DNA of 64,000 nucleotides from Hyphomicrobiaceae bacterium. GTDB lineage: Bacteria > Pseudomonadota > Alphaproteobacteria > Rhizobiales > Hyphomicrobiaceae. Shown piece after piece: positions 1 through 7,625 of the stretch. The translations under genes were made by a program, and so were the position numbers. Within the stretch, counting starts at the first letter, position 1. Each line of letters starts with the position of its first letter. Below the pieces are notes generated by a model. That model was given only the letters and a program-made list of their open reading frames with translations. It searched no databases and was not told the origin of the DNA. The stretch covers positions 1-64,000 of the forward strand of contig JAHDXT010000002.1 of assembly GCA_023384095.1 (NCBI GenBank). Reading direction: 5' to 3'.

Positions 1-90
1 TGACTGAGCCTCGGCCTTGATCTATCGTGCAAACTTCCGATTCAGGCTCTTAGAGTCTTTCCGGTTGAGATTGAAATGGTGAGCGAGCAC

Positions 91-135
91 TTCTCCCCTC
101 CCCCTTGCGTGGAGGGGTCGGGGGTGGGGGCGCCT
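91..135. repeat. GC-rich hairpin-forming intergenic element downstream of ubiX
   Basis: The first 193 bases hold no convincing gene. Within them a C-rich run is followed by G-rich runs. CCCCTCC (95-101) pairs with GGAGGGG (111-117) across a 9-nt loop, followed by further G-runs to 135. This composition resembles short dispersed palindromic elements often seen between genes in alphaproteobacterial genomes. Membership of a repeat family is inference, since only one copy is visible here. It could also act as a strong hairpin at the 3' end of the ubiD-ubiX transcript. Confidence 0.4.
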
Positions 136-193
136 CTGCACCAGCGCCTCGACTCAAGTCGAACACACTCAAAGTCATTGTCTTTGGCTCGGG

Positions 194-775
194 TTATTGG
201 AGCCCGTGCCAGGCGGGAGCGAGAGGGCCGATGGGCAGGCCGAGCAGGTCGATCGCCTTCGCAGCCAGGTGATCGACGATCGCGGCCACGTCCGCCGGGC
301 GGTTGTAGAAGGACGGCACGGGTGGCATCACGATGGCGCCCATCTCTGTCACGGCGACCATCGCGCGCAGATGCCCCAGGTGCAGCGGCGTCTCGCGCGC
401 CATGAGCACGAGCCGGCGGCGCTCTTTCAGGTGAACGTCGGCGGCGCGGACGACGAGGTTGTCCGCGATGCCGGCGGCAATGGCCGACAGCGTGCGCATC
501 GAGCACGGCGCGACGATCATGCCGTGCGTCGGGAACGAGCCGCTGGCGATCGAGGCGCCGACGTCGGCGATGTCGTGCATTTCGTGCGCCAGCCGGCGAA
601 GGCGATCGAGGGCATCGGGCCCGGCCTCGTGCGCAAGCGTGCGGCGCGCGGGATCCGTGACCACGAGGTGCACGCGGACGGTCTCGATGCTTGCGAGCCG
701 TTCCGCCACCCGCACCCCGAGCGCCGCGCCGGATGCGCCCGTCACGGCGACCACGATGGGAAGCTCCGTCGTCAT
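194..775 (-). CDS. ubiX: UbiX-type flavin prenyltransferase
   Basis: A 193-aa protein of the UbiX/Pad1 family, which prenylates FMN to make the prFMN cofactor used by UbiD decarboxylases. It opens with the flavoprotein Rossmann motif VAVTGASGAALGVRVAERL. It also carries the family signatures PCSMRTLSAIA, AADVHLKERRRLVL and the ARETPLHLGHL stretch, and a PPVPSFYNRP segment near the C-terminus. The ATG overlaps the stop of the upstream ubiD as ATGA, so the two are translationally coupled. Length matches the family (about 190 aa). In this context the product most likely serves ubiquinone synthesis (3-octaprenyl-4-hydroxybenzoate decarboxylation). A role with another UbiD substrate cannot be excluded. 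Confidence 0.93.
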   Translation of the reverse strand: MTTELPIVVAVTGASGAALGVRVAERLASIETVRVHLVVTDPARRTLAHEAGPDALDRLRRLAHEMHDIADVGASIASGSFPTHGMIVAPCSMRTLSAIAAGIADNLVVRAADVHLKERRRLVLMARETPLHLGHLRAMVAVTEMGAIVMPPVPSFYNRPADVAAIVDHLAAKAIDLLGLPIGPLAPAWHGLQ

Positions 776-2295
776 TCGGCTGCGTCCTGCCGGCGTGCGC
801 CGGCAAGCTTGTGCCAGATGGCGTCCACCCGCTCGACGACCTCCGGGCTCATGGCGAGCACGCGCCCCCACTCGCGCTCGGTCTCCGGGCCGGTCTTGTT
901 GGTCGCATCGATGCCGAGCTTGCCGCCGAGCCCGGGCTTCGGCGAGGCGAAGTCGAGATAGTCGATCGGCGTGTCGGCGATCGCCACCAGATCCCGCGAC
1001 GGATCGGCCCGGGTCGAGATGGCCCAGATCACGTCGGCCCAGCTCCGGACGTCGATGTCGGGATCGACGACCACGATCATCTTGGTCAATGTGAACTGCG
1101 GCAGCGCGGACCACAGCCCGAGCATCAGGCGCCGCGCCTGCCCGGGATACCGCTTGCGGATCGACACCACCGCCATGCGGTAGGAGCAGGCCTCCGGCGG
1201 CAGGTGGAAATCCTCGATCTCGGGGAACTGCTTGCGCAGCAGCGGCACGGTGAGGCGGGTGAACACCTCACCGATGACCGACGGCTCGTCGGGCGGCCGC
1301 CCGGTATGCGTCGACACGTAGATGGGCGCGCGTCGGTGCGTGACGGCCGTCACCCGCACGACCGGAAACGGCTCGACGGCATTGTAGTACCCGGTGTGAT
1401 CGCCGTATGGCCCCTCGGGCGCGGTCTCGTCCGGCTCGACCGTGCCCTCGATGACGATCTCCGCGTCGGCGGGCACCGGCAGCGGCACGGTCGCCCCGCG
1501 AGCGAGCCGCGTGCTCCGCCCCCGGAGCAGCCCCGAGAACGCCAGCTCGGAGATGGTCTCGGGGATCGGCATCGCCGCGGCGAGCATCAGGGCGGGATCG
1601 GCGCCGATCGCGATGGCGACGGGCATCGCCTGGCCGCGCGCCCGCCACAGCGCGTGATGCCGGGCGCCGCCGCGGTTGGCCAGCCAGCGCACGATGAGCC
1701 GGTCGCGGCCGAGCACCTGCAACCGGTAGACGCCGACGTTTGTCCGGGCTGGCGAGAAATCATCCGGCGGCGACGTCACCACGAGCGGCCATGTGACGAG
1801 CGGAGCCGGCTCGCCCGGCCAGCACGTCTGCACCGGCAACGACGTGAGATCGACCTCGCTCCCTCGATGCACCACCTCCTGCGCGGCGGCGGAGCGTGCG
1901 CCGGCCGCGGGCCGCGTCGCCAGCGCGGCCCGCAGGAGCGGCCAGCGGCGGAAAGCGTCGCGCAGTCCGTCCGGCGCCTCCGGATGCCGCAGCCAGGCCA
2001 GCGCCTCGCCCAGCTTCTCCACCTCATTGAGGCTGACGCCGAGCCCCATCGCGACCCGCTCGTCCGTCCCGAACAGGTTGACCAGGACCGGAATGGAGGA
2101 GATGCGTCCATCGGCCATGACCGGCCGCTCGAACACCAGCGCGGGGCCGCCGGCCCGCAGCACGCGCCGGTGCACCTCGGTCATCTCGTGAACGAGCGAG
2201 ACGGGCTCGGTGAGGCGAACGAGCCGGCCCGACCGTTCGAGATGGGCCACGAAAGCCCGAAGATCGGGAAACGTTGGCAGGCTGCGCAGCGACAA
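772..2295 (-). CDS. ubiD: UbiD family prFMN-dependent decarboxylase
   Basis: A 507-aa UbiD decarboxylase. The family hallmark EGPYGDHTGYY follows an acidic segment, and NVGVYRLQVLGRD and IVRWLANRGGARHH match the prFMN/metal-binding region. The start chosen is TTG at 2295 because it sits 6 nt after a good ribosome site (AGGGAG) and gives the expected N-terminus LSLRSLPTFPDLRAF; an open frame continues upstream to 2547 without family similarity. Length agrees with E. coli UbiD (497 aa). It is divergent from ubiT, and the Fnr/Dnr-like site at 2344-2357 lies between the two starts. Likely role: decarboxylation of the polyprenyl-hydroxybenzoate intermediate of ubiquinone. Confidence 0.92.
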   Translation of the reverse strand: MSLRSLPTFPDLRAFVAHLERSGRLVRLTEPVSLVHEMTEVHRRVLRAGGPALVFERPVMADGRISSIPVLVNLFGTDERVAMGLGVSLNEVEKLGEALAWLRHPEAPDGLRDAFRRWPLLRAALATRPAAGARSAAAQEVVHRGSEVDLTSLPVQTCWPGEPAPLVTWPLVVTSPPDDFSPARTNVGVYRLQVLGRDRLIVRWLANRGGARHHALWRARGQAMPVAIAIGADPALMLAAAMPIPETISELAFSGLLRGRSTRLARGATVPLPVPADAEIVIEGTVEPDETAPEGPYGDHTGYYNAVEPFPVVRVTAVTHRRAPIYVSTHTGRPPDEPSVIGEVFTRLTVPLLRKQFPEIEDFHLPPEACSYRMAVVSIRKRYPGQARRLMLGLWSALPQFTLTKMIVVVDPDIDVRSWADVIWAISTRADPSRDLVAIADTPIDYLDFASPKPGLGGKLGIDATNKTGPETEREWGRVLAMSPEVVERVDAIWHKLAGARRQDAAE

Positions 2296-2343
2296 GCGTG
2301 TCTCCCTTCGGCGTGAGACTGGGAGCCGCTGGTGACTGCCGCC

Positions 2344-2357
2344 TTGACCAAGGTCAA
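2344..2357. promoter_or_regulatory. Fnr/Dnr-type site between ubiD and ubiT
   Basis: TTGACCAAGGTCAA is a perfect palindrome of the Crp/Fnr-Dnr type (TTGAC-N4-GTCAA). If it sits at -41.5, the ubiT start of transcription would be about 2392. TAAAAG at 2380-2385 then falls exactly where the -10 box is expected, inside a small palindrome (CGCCT-AAA-AGGCG, 2376-2388), and the ribosome site GGAGG begins the leader. The mirrored position toward ubiD gives no clear -10. Anaerobic or nitrogen-oxide activation of ubiTUV is therefore well supported by layout; binding itself is inference. Confidence 0.72.
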
Positions 2358-2403
2358 GCGGGCGCGGGTCCGTCTCGCCTAAAAGGCGGCTGGAGGCTCG
2401 CAA

Positions 2404-2943
2404 ATGCCGAACGCGCCGCAACTGCCTGCTCTGTTGACGAGCGCCATGCGCCTGCTGCCGACCAAGCCGCTCGAGCTGGCCCTGAGCCGCCTGATGATCT
2501 CGACTGCGCAGCGGCATCCCGATCTGTTCGACCGGCTCGGTCCGCACGCGGAGAGGACGATCGCCATCGCTCCGACCGACGTACCCGTGGTGTTCCTGCT
2601 GCGGCCCTCGCGCGATGCGCCGGGGGTCGATGTGCGGCCGGACGGTCCGATGCCGGCTTGCGATGCGATGATCACGGGACCCGTTTTCGCGCTCGTCGAC
2701 CTCGCTGAAGGCCGCCTCGACGGCGACGCGCTGTTCTTCTCGCGCGATATCCGCATCGAGGGCGACGTGGAGGCCGTGCTCGCGCTCAGAAACGCGCTGG
2801 ACGGCGAAGGGCTCGATCTCGTCGCCGAGGTCATGGCGCCGCTGGGCGCGCTGGCAGGCGGCCCGGAGCGGGCCGGCAGGCGCTGCATCGAGCTGCTGCG
2901 AACCGTCATCCAGGCGACGGCGCCGCGGGAGGCCGCCCGATGA
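2404..2943 (+). CDS. ubiT: UbiT-like SCP2-domain protein for anaerobic ubiquinone synthesis
   Basis: A 179-aa soluble protein with an SCP2-type lipid-binding domain (central and C-terminal parts, with GRLDGDALFFSRDIRIEGDVE resembling the SCP2/YhbT core). Directly followed by ubiU and ubiV, it matches the UbiT (YhbT) accessory factor of the oxygen-independent ubiquinone pathway, thought to bind hydrophobic intermediates. GGAGG precedes the ATG by 7 nt. Its stop overlaps the ubiU start as ATGA. The Fnr/Dnr-like site at 2344 is centred 53 nt upstream. Sequence similarity in this family is low, so the call leans partly on gene context. Confidence 0.85.
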   Translation: MPNAPQLPALLTSAMRLLPTKPLELALSRLMISTAQRHPDLFDRLGPHAERTIAIAPTDVPVVFLLRPSRDAPGVDVRPDGPMPACDAMITGPVFALVDLAEGRLDGDALFFSRDIRIEGDVEAVLALRNALDGEGLDLVAEVMAPLGALAGGPERAGRRCIELLRTVIQATAPREAAR

Positions 2944-3932
2944 TGGGCAAGACCATCGAGCTCGTCTGCCCGGCCGGAACGCCGGCGGCGCTTCGCGTCG
3001 CGGTGGATGCCGGCGCCGACGCCGTCTACTGCGGCTTCCGCGACGAGACGAACGCCCGCAATTTCCCTGGCCTGAACTTCAGCCGCGACGAGCTTCGGGA
3101 GGCGATCGGCTACGCCCACGGCCGCGGCTGCAAGGTCCTGGTCGCCATCAACACGTTTCCCCGCGCCGGCAGCGTCGGCATCTGGCGGGCGGCGGTCGAC
3201 GATGCGGTCAGGTCTGCGGCCGACGCCCTCATCCTCTGCGACGTCGGGCTGCTCGATTACGCCGCGACGCGGCACCCGGAAACGAGGCTCCACCTTTCCG
3301 TGCAGGCGGCGGCCGCCACCCCGGAGGCGATCCGCTTCTACACGGAAGCCTTCGGCGTCAAGCGCGTGGTGCTGCCGCGCGTGCTCACGGTGGCCGAGAT
3401 CGCGGGCATAAACTCGGCGATCGACTGCGAGACGGAGGTGTTCGTATTCGGCGGCCTGTGCGTCATGGCCGAAGGGCGCTGCTCGCTCTCCTCCTATGCC
3501 ACGGGCAAGTCACCGAACATGAATGGCGTCTGCTCGCCGCCGAGCCATGTCACCTACCACGAGGAGGGCGAGGAGCTGGTTCCGCGGCTCGGCGGGTTCA
3601 CCATCAACAGGATCCCACGCGCCGAGCCCGCCGCCTATCCGACCCTGTGCAAGGGCCGCTTCGCGACCGCCAAGTGCTCGGGCTACATCTTCGAGGAGCC
3701 GGCCAGCCTCAATGCCGGCGCGCTGCTGCCCGGTCTTGCCAAGGCCGGGGTGACGGCCTTGAAGATCGAGGGCCGTCAGCGCGGGCGGGCCTATATCTCG
3801 GCAGTCGTGAAGGCTTTCCGGCAGGCGCTCGACGCCATGGCCGAGGGCCGGTCCGTCGATCTCGACCGGCTCCTCGCGCTTGCCGAGGGACAAACATCGA
3901 CCCAGGGCGCCTATGCGAAGACTTGGCGATAA
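2940..3932 (+). CDS. ubiU: UbiU, U32-family Fe-S protein of anaerobic ubiquinone hydroxylation
   Basis: A 330-aa protein of peptidase family U32. The N-terminus ELVCPAGTPAALRVAVDAGADAVYCG and the NARNF segment are typical of UbiU (YhbU). Four cysteines in GGLCVMAEGRC, NMNGVC and PTLCKGRF have the spacing (C-X6-C-X16-C, then a distant C) of the [4Fe-4S] ligands described for UbiU of E. coli. With UbiV it forms a heterodimer that performs O2-independent hydroxylations of the ubiquinone ring, with prephenate as the proposed oxygen donor. It overlaps ubiT by 4 nt. The family is called a protease in many databases, but this subgroup is not expected to cut proteins. Confidence 0.93.
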   Translation: MMGKTIELVCPAGTPAALRVAVDAGADAVYCGFRDETNARNFPGLNFSRDELREAIGYAHGRGCKVLVAINTFPRAGSVGIWRAAVDDAVRSAADALILCDVGLLDYAATRHPETRLHLSVQAAAATPEAIRFYTEAFGVKRVVLPRVLTVAEIAGINSAIDCETEVFVFGGLCVMAEGRCSLSSYATGKSPNMNGVCSPPSHVTYHEEGEELVPRLGGFTINRIPRAEPAAYPTLCKGRFATAKCSGYIFEEPASLNAGALLPGLAKAGVTALKIEGRQRGRAYISAVVKAFRQALDAMAEGRSVDLDRLLALAEGQTSTQGAYAKTWR

Positions 3933-3942
3933 CGGGGGCGCG

Positions 3943-4845
3943 ATGCGCCCGCAAGTGGGCATCACGCTGGGTCCCGTGCTCTTCAACTGGCAGCCCGACG
4001 CCTGGCGCGACTTCTATGCCCGCATCGCCGACGAGGCCCCGGTCGACACGGTGTGCCTCGGCGAGGTCGTGTGCTCGAAGCGCATGCCGTTCTTCGCCGA
4101 GTTGATGGGCGAGGCCATAGAGCGGCTGGAGCGGGCGGGTAAATCCGTGGTCCTGTCCACCCTGGCGATGCCTACGCTCAGCCGGGAGCGCCGCCTGATG
4201 AAGGACCTTGTCGCCGGCTTTGACCGGGTGATCGAGGCCAACGACATGTCCATCCTGGCGCAGCTTGCCGGGCGGCCGCACATGATCGGACCCTTCATCA
4301 ACGCCTACAATGAAACGACGCTGGCCTATATGGCCCGCCGCGGCGCCACGTCCATCTGCCTGCCGCCGGAGCTGCCGCTGGGCTCGATCCAAACGATCGC
4401 GGCCGCGGCGGAAGGCGTCGCGGTCGAGGTCTTCGCGTGGGGGCGGAGCCCGCTGGCCATCTCCGCCCGCTGCTATCACGCCCGAGTGCATGGTCTCACC
4501 AAGGACGCCTGTCAGTTCGTGTGCGGCGAGGATCCGGACGGCCTCGACGTCGATACGCTGGACGGCCAGGCATTTCTCACCATCAACGGCGTGCAGACGC
4601 TGGCTCGGAGCTACACGTGCCTGATCGGCGACGTGCCTCAATTGCTCGAAGCCGGAATCACCGGCTTGCGGCTCTCGCCCCATACCTGTGACATGGTCGC
4701 GGTCAGCAGGCTCTATCGCGACGTTGCGGACGGCCGCTGCGAGCCGCAGGCTGCGATGGAGAAACTGCGGCTGGCCCTGCCGGAGGTCACGTTCTCGAAT
4801 GGCTTCCTGCATGGCGTCGCTGGCGTCGCGCTGACAGGATCGTGA
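3943..4845 (+). CDS. ubiV: UbiV, U32-family Fe-S partner of UbiU
   Basis: A 300-aa U32-family protein. Cysteines are C38 (in DTVCLGEVVCSKR) and the triplet RCYH...DACQFVC, spaced C-X12-C-X3-C as in the [4Fe-4S]-binding UbiV of E. coli. The start MRPQVGITLGP at 3943, 10 nt after the ubiU stop, matches the family N-terminus; two upstream in-frame ATGs (3880, 3913) would overlap ubiU and add unlike residues. It is the last gene of the ubiTUV operon. Role: with UbiU, anaerobic hydroxylation steps of ubiquinone synthesis, which a denitrifier needs to keep quinone for Nar and other quinol-linked enzymes. Confidence 0.92.
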   Translation: MRPQVGITLGPVLFNWQPDAWRDFYARIADEAPVDTVCLGEVVCSKRMPFFAELMGEAIERLERAGKSVVLSTLAMPTLSRERRLMKDLVAGFDRVIEANDMSILAQLAGRPHMIGPFINAYNETTLAYMARRGATSICLPPELPLGSIQTIAAAAEGVAVEVFAWGRSPLAISARCYHARVHGLTKDACQFVCGEDPDGLDVDTLDGQAFLTINGVQTLARSYTCLIGDVPQLLEAGITGLRLSPHTCDMVAVSRLYRDVADGRCEPQAAMEKLRLALPEVTFSNGFLHGVAGVALTGS

Positions 4846-4849
4846 CGGC

Positions 4850-4882
4850 GACCGCGGTCTCCGCTCGGCATGTTTCGCGGTC
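4850..4882 (+). terminator. possible hairpin terminator after ubiV
   Basis: GACCGCG (4850-4856) pairs perfectly with CGCGGTC (4876-4882) around a 19-nt loop immediately after the ubiV stop. There is no T-run, so an intrinsic terminator is only a possibility. Confidence 0.3.
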
Positions 4883-4967
4883 TGGTCGCGCCGGCCGATG
4901 CAGTCCGTTGCCTCCGGTTGCGTGGGCGGTGCGCTGGCGCTGACCGCACCTTCGCGCAAACATGCCG

Positions 4968-5011
4968 TTGACATTCCCATTATTCTAGTTTTTTAGTGTG
5001 TTCATATGAAC
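4968..5011 (+). promoter_or_regulatory. promoter and candidate ArsR operator at the arsR-like start
   Basis: A consensus -35 box TTGACA (4968-4973) lies in an AT-rich island that is striking in this GC-rich DNA. A 17-nt spacer leads to a poor -10 (TTTTAG, 4991-4996). The perfect 12-bp palindrome GTTCATATGAAC (5000-5011) covers the start codon at 5006. Palindromes at or near the transcription start are the usual operators of autoregulated ArsR repressors. The mRNA would have almost no leader. Repressor binding is inference. Confidence 0.5.
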
Positions 5012-5368
5012 ACCGCGCGCCAAACCGAATCTGTCCAGAAGCGATTCAGCGAGCAGCAAGCCGCCGAGGGGTTCGCGGCGCTCGGGAACCGCGCGCGGCT
5101 GCGCCTTCTGCGCCTGCTGGTGCGCGCCGGCAGGGAAGGGCTCAACGTGAGCGACATCGGCAAGCTGATGGAGATGCCGGCCTCCACGCTGGCCCATCAC
5201 CTTTCGTCTCTCGTTCGCGCCGGCCTGGTGATCCAGGAGCGGCGGGGGCGCGAGGTGATCTGCACCGCCGACTTCAGCGCCATCGAGGCGGCCGCGAGCT
5301 TCCTGACGGAGGAGTGCTGCGAGGGTGTGCCTCGGCCAGCACGCGCCGATGAGACGAAGGCTGGGTGA
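5006..5368 (+). CDS. ArsR-family winged-helix regulator
   Basis: A 120-aa protein with the ArsR/SmtB winged helix-turn-helix. ALGNRARLRLLRLLVRAG is followed by LNVSDIGKLMEMPASTLAHHLSSLVRAGLV as the recognition helix region, and RRGREVICTADF as the wing. A cysteine pair near the C-terminus (EECCEG) could bind a thiophilic ligand. Its stop is 53 nt before the permease start, so it probably controls itself and that permease, using the palindrome over its own start. The effector cannot be read from the sequence; a metal(loid), sulfur species or nitrosative stress are all possible. Confidence 0.85.
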   Translation: MNTARQTESVQKRFSEQQAAEGFAALGNRARLRLLRLLVRAGREGLNVSDIGKLMEMPASTLAHHLSSLVRAGLVIQERRGREVICTADFSAIEAAASFLTEECCEGVPRPARADETKAG

Positions 5369-5421
5369 CCCCCACTCTTTTTTTGACCCGAAAGAACGAC
5401 ACTTCTAGAAGGATAGATACA

Positions 5422-6501
5422 ATGCAGACCAAAATCGGCTCGGGCGCGGCGGCGACAACGGCCGTGGATCAGGCGCAGTCGGCTCCCCGAATATGGCAGA
5501 TACGGCCGGGGCGCCTCGACAGAGCGTGGCTGGCTGTCGGCGCCATCTTCGCGGTCCTGCTGGCGATCGCGCCCAGCCAGGCAGCCCAATCGGCCACCTT
5601 CGTGCTCGACGCCCACTGGACGGTGCTGCCATTCCTCCTGCTCTCGGTCGCGATTGCGGCCTACGCGAAGGCGGCCGCCGCCGACAACCTGATTGCGCAC
5701 GCATTCCAGAACCGGGCAGCCGTGGCGGTGATCCTGGCCGCTCTCGCGGGGACGCTGTCGCCGTTCTGCTCATGCGGCGTCATCCCTATCATCGCGGCGC
5801 TGCTCGCGATGGGAGTGCCGCTCGGGCCGGTGATGGCGTTCTGGCTATCCTCGCCCCTGATGGACCCCTCCATGTTCATCATCACGGCAGCGACCCTCGG
5901 GACAGGCTTTGCGCTGGCCAAGGCCGCGGCCGCCATGGCCATCGGACTGGTCGGCGGCTTCGGCGTGCTGATACTCGCACGCACAGGTCTGCTCGCCGGA
6001 TCGCCGCTGCGCGAGGATGCCGACAACGGCGGCTGCGCCGGCTCCAAGGTCCGCAAACCCAAGCAGGTCGTATGGCGGTTCTGGACGGAGCCGGCCCGCC
6101 TGCAGTCGTTCGCGGCCGGCGCGCGCGAGGGCCTGCTGTTTCTCGGCAAATGGCTGACCCTGGCGTTCGTGCTGGAGAGCCTGATGGTGGCCTACGTCCC
6201 TGCCGACCTCGTGACGAGGGTCGCGGGTGGCGAAGGCGTGCTGCCCGTGCTGGGCGCGACGCTCATCGGCGTGCCGGCCTATCTCAACGGCTACGCGGCG
6301 CTGCCGCTGGTGGCGGGCCTGCTCGATCATGGCATGGCGCCCGGCGCGGCGATGGCATTCCTGCTCGCAGGCGGTGTGACGAGCCTCCCCGCAGCCATCG
6401 CCGTTTACGCCATCGCGCGACGGCAGGTGTTCGCGGCCTATATCGGGTTCGCGTTCATCGGAGCGCTCGCCGCGGGGCTCATGTACGGCGCCATCGCCTG
6501 A
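5422..6501 (+). CDS. ArsP/YraQ-type permease (DUF318)
   Basis: A 359-aa multi-spanning membrane protein with 8-10 hydrophobic segments. It has the signature SPFCSCGVIPII, the family motif of YraQ/ArsP permeases (two cysteines flanking a serine), and a second conserved region LIGVPAYLNGYAALPLVAGLL that mirrors the first half. The ATG at 5422 follows AGAAGGAT by 8 nt; the frame is open from 5365 but lacks a ribosome site there. A short palindrome CTTCTAGAAG (5402-5411) precedes it and could be a second ArsR operator. Members export organoarsenicals in some species, but most are uncharacterised, so the substrate is unknown. It is co-expressed with the ArsR-family gene. Confidence 0.82.
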   Translation: MQTKIGSGAAATTAVDQAQSAPRIWQIRPGRLDRAWLAVGAIFAVLLAIAPSQAAQSATFVLDAHWTVLPFLLLSVAIAAYAKAAAADNLIAHAFQNRAAVAVILAALAGTLSPFCSCGVIPIIAALLAMGVPLGPVMAFWLSSPLMDPSMFIITAATLGTGFALAKAAAAMAIGLVGGFGVLILARTGLLAGSPLREDADNGGCAGSKVRKPKQVVWRFWTEPARLQSFAAGAREGLLFLGKWLTLAFVLESLMVAYVPADLVTRVAGGEGVLPVLGATLIGVPAYLNGYAALPLVAGLLDHGMAPGAAMAFLLAGGVTSLPAAIAVYAIARRQVFAAYIGFAFIGALAAGLMYGAIA

Positions 6502-6598
6502 CCCGCGGCCGCCGATCCGGGACCCCTTGTCGGGCCCCTCGGCCGCCCGCAACGAGCCTTTCCGGCCTTCGTTGGAGGGCCAGAAAGCGCTCATGTCA

Positions 6599-6614
6599 TT
6601 GTATTTTAATACAA
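6599..6614. promoter_or_regulatory. AT-rich perfect inverted repeat of unknown function
   Basis: TTGTATT and AATACAA are perfect 7-bp arms separated by TT, in an otherwise GC-rich stretch between the permease and the regulator gene. It does not match the Fnr/Dnr pattern used elsewhere in the window. It may be an operator for another regulator or part of a promoter. Confidence 0.35.
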
Positions 6615-6747
6615 ATCTCGGCTTTCCGCGTTACCGCCCCAGCGAAATCGCATCCTCCACGGCTTTTGCCGTGCGATTCACCAACGTAAACCCCGGGGCA
6701 ACTAATCTCACCTCTAGAGCGCCGTGCGCCCTTGACCGGCATCCATA

Positions 6748-6761
6748 TTGACGGCCATCAA
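6748..6761 (+). promoter_or_regulatory. Fnr-type site upstream of the dnr-like gene
   Basis: TTGACGGCCATCAA matches the Fnr pattern TTGAY-N4-ATCAA in both half sites. Placed at -41.5 it predicts transcription from about 6796, with CAGGAT (6784-6789) at the -10 position and a leader of about 92 nt. Its right half (ATCAA) is Fnr-like, unlike the GTYAA half of the other four sites. An oxygen-sensing Fnr/FixK protein may therefore drive this regulator, which in turn drives the rest. Confidence 0.65.
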
Positions 6762-6887
6762 AGTCGTGCGCCGCACATCATATCAGGATCGGCGGCGCGA
6801 GGACGCCCGGACTGGCCCCGTTTCGCTCGCCAAGGCAGCAGGGTCCAGCTACCTGATGCTCGTGGAACAATCGGCTGGGATTGGACA

Positions 6888-7625
6888 ATGGCGGAAACGG
6901 GACAGGCAATCCGCGGCGCCTCCTCAATGGAACCCGAGGATTGGCAGGTCGTGAAATCGACGCCGCTGTTCGGGGCCATGCCGATGGACGTCACCGTCAG
7001 CCTCGTAGGTTCGTCGGGTCCACGCCGGTATGAGAAGGGCGCGCTGCTGTTCCAGCAGGGCGATCCTGCGAGCGCGTTCTTCGTGATTCTCGACGGCTGG
7101 GTGAAAATCGCGCGCATCACACCCGAGGGCGGCGAGGCGGTCGTCGGCGTGTTCCGGCGCGGGGAAACTTTCGCGGAAGCGGCGATGTTCCTCGGCGGAC
7201 GTTATCCGGCCAACGCCGAGATCGTCGCTCCTTCGCGCCTGCTGAAGATCGACGGCGAGGTGCTGCGCAGGAAGATCAGGGAGAACCCGAACCTCGCGCT
7301 GTGCATGCTGGCTTCGGCGTCCCATCACCTGAAGTTCCTCGTCGAGCAGATCGAGCAGATCAAGCTCTTGTCCGCACCGCAGCGCATCGCGGACTTCCTG
7401 GTCCAGCAGTGCCGCACCCGCCAGGGTTCGTGCATCGTCGAGCTGCCCTACGAGAAGGCGCTGATCGCCAGCCGCCTCGGCATGAAGCCCGAGAGCTTCT
7501 CGAGAGCCATCGGGAAGCTGCGCGGGCTCGGCGTCTCGGTCGATCACGAGCTCGTCTCCATCGCCGACGTCGGCACGCTCATCACCTATGTCGAGAAGAG
7601 CGCCGAGAGCTACGAGGAGACCTGA
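6888..7625 (+). CDS. Crp/Fnr-family regulator of the Dnr/NnrR type
   Basis: A 245-aa transcription regulator with an N-terminal cyclic-nucleotide-binding-like beta-roll (RYEKGALLFQQGDPASAFFVILDGWVKI; GETFAEAAMFLGGRYPANAEIV), a dimerisation helix, and a C-terminal helix-turn-helix (LPYEKALIASRLGMKPESFSRAIGKLR). No N-terminal cysteine cluster is present, so it is not an oxygen-sensing Fnr. Absence of the cluster, the KLLSAPQRIADFL segment and the nir neighbourhood suggest a Dnr/NnrR-like NO-responsive activator. Start at 6888 is a compromise: a second ATG at 6927 would give 232 aa, closer to Pseudomonas Dnr. It probably acts at the TTGAC-N4-GTYAA sites in this window. Its last 44 nt overlap the convergent cbiX end. 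Confidence 0.85.
   Translation: MAETGQAIRGASSMEPEDWQVVKSTPLFGAMPMDVTVSLVGSSGPRRYEKGALLFQQGDPASAFFVILDGWVKIARITPEGGEAVVGVFRRGETFAEAAMFLGGRYPANAEIVAPSRLLKIDGEVLRRKIRENPNLALCMLASASHHLKFLVEQIEQIKLLSAPQRIADFLVQQCRTRQGSCIVELPYEKALIASRLGMKPESFSRAIGKLRGLGVSVDHELVSIADVGTLITYVEKSAESYEET

Larger units (their letters stand above)
6502..6887. other. 386-bp intergenic region upstream of the dnr-like gene
   Basis: No gene is convincing here. It contains an AT-rich inverted repeat TTGTATT-TT-AATACAA (6599-6614), a small hairpin CACGGC-TTTT-GCCGTG (6658-6673) that may end the permease transcript, and an Fnr-like site at 6748-6761. Short open frames in the region have no ribosome site or recognisable product. 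The length of the region fits a regulated promoter for the regulator that follows. Confidence 0.6.

Noticed and set aside
194-1114. Longer 306-aa version of UbiX
   Set aside because: The extra 113 residues read the other frame of ubiD and have no similarity to the family; the ATGA overlap start at 775 is clear.
2940-4845. U32-family peptidases (collagenase-like)
   Set aside because: The four-cysteine Fe-S patterns and linkage to ubiT identify UbiU and UbiV, which are not proteases.
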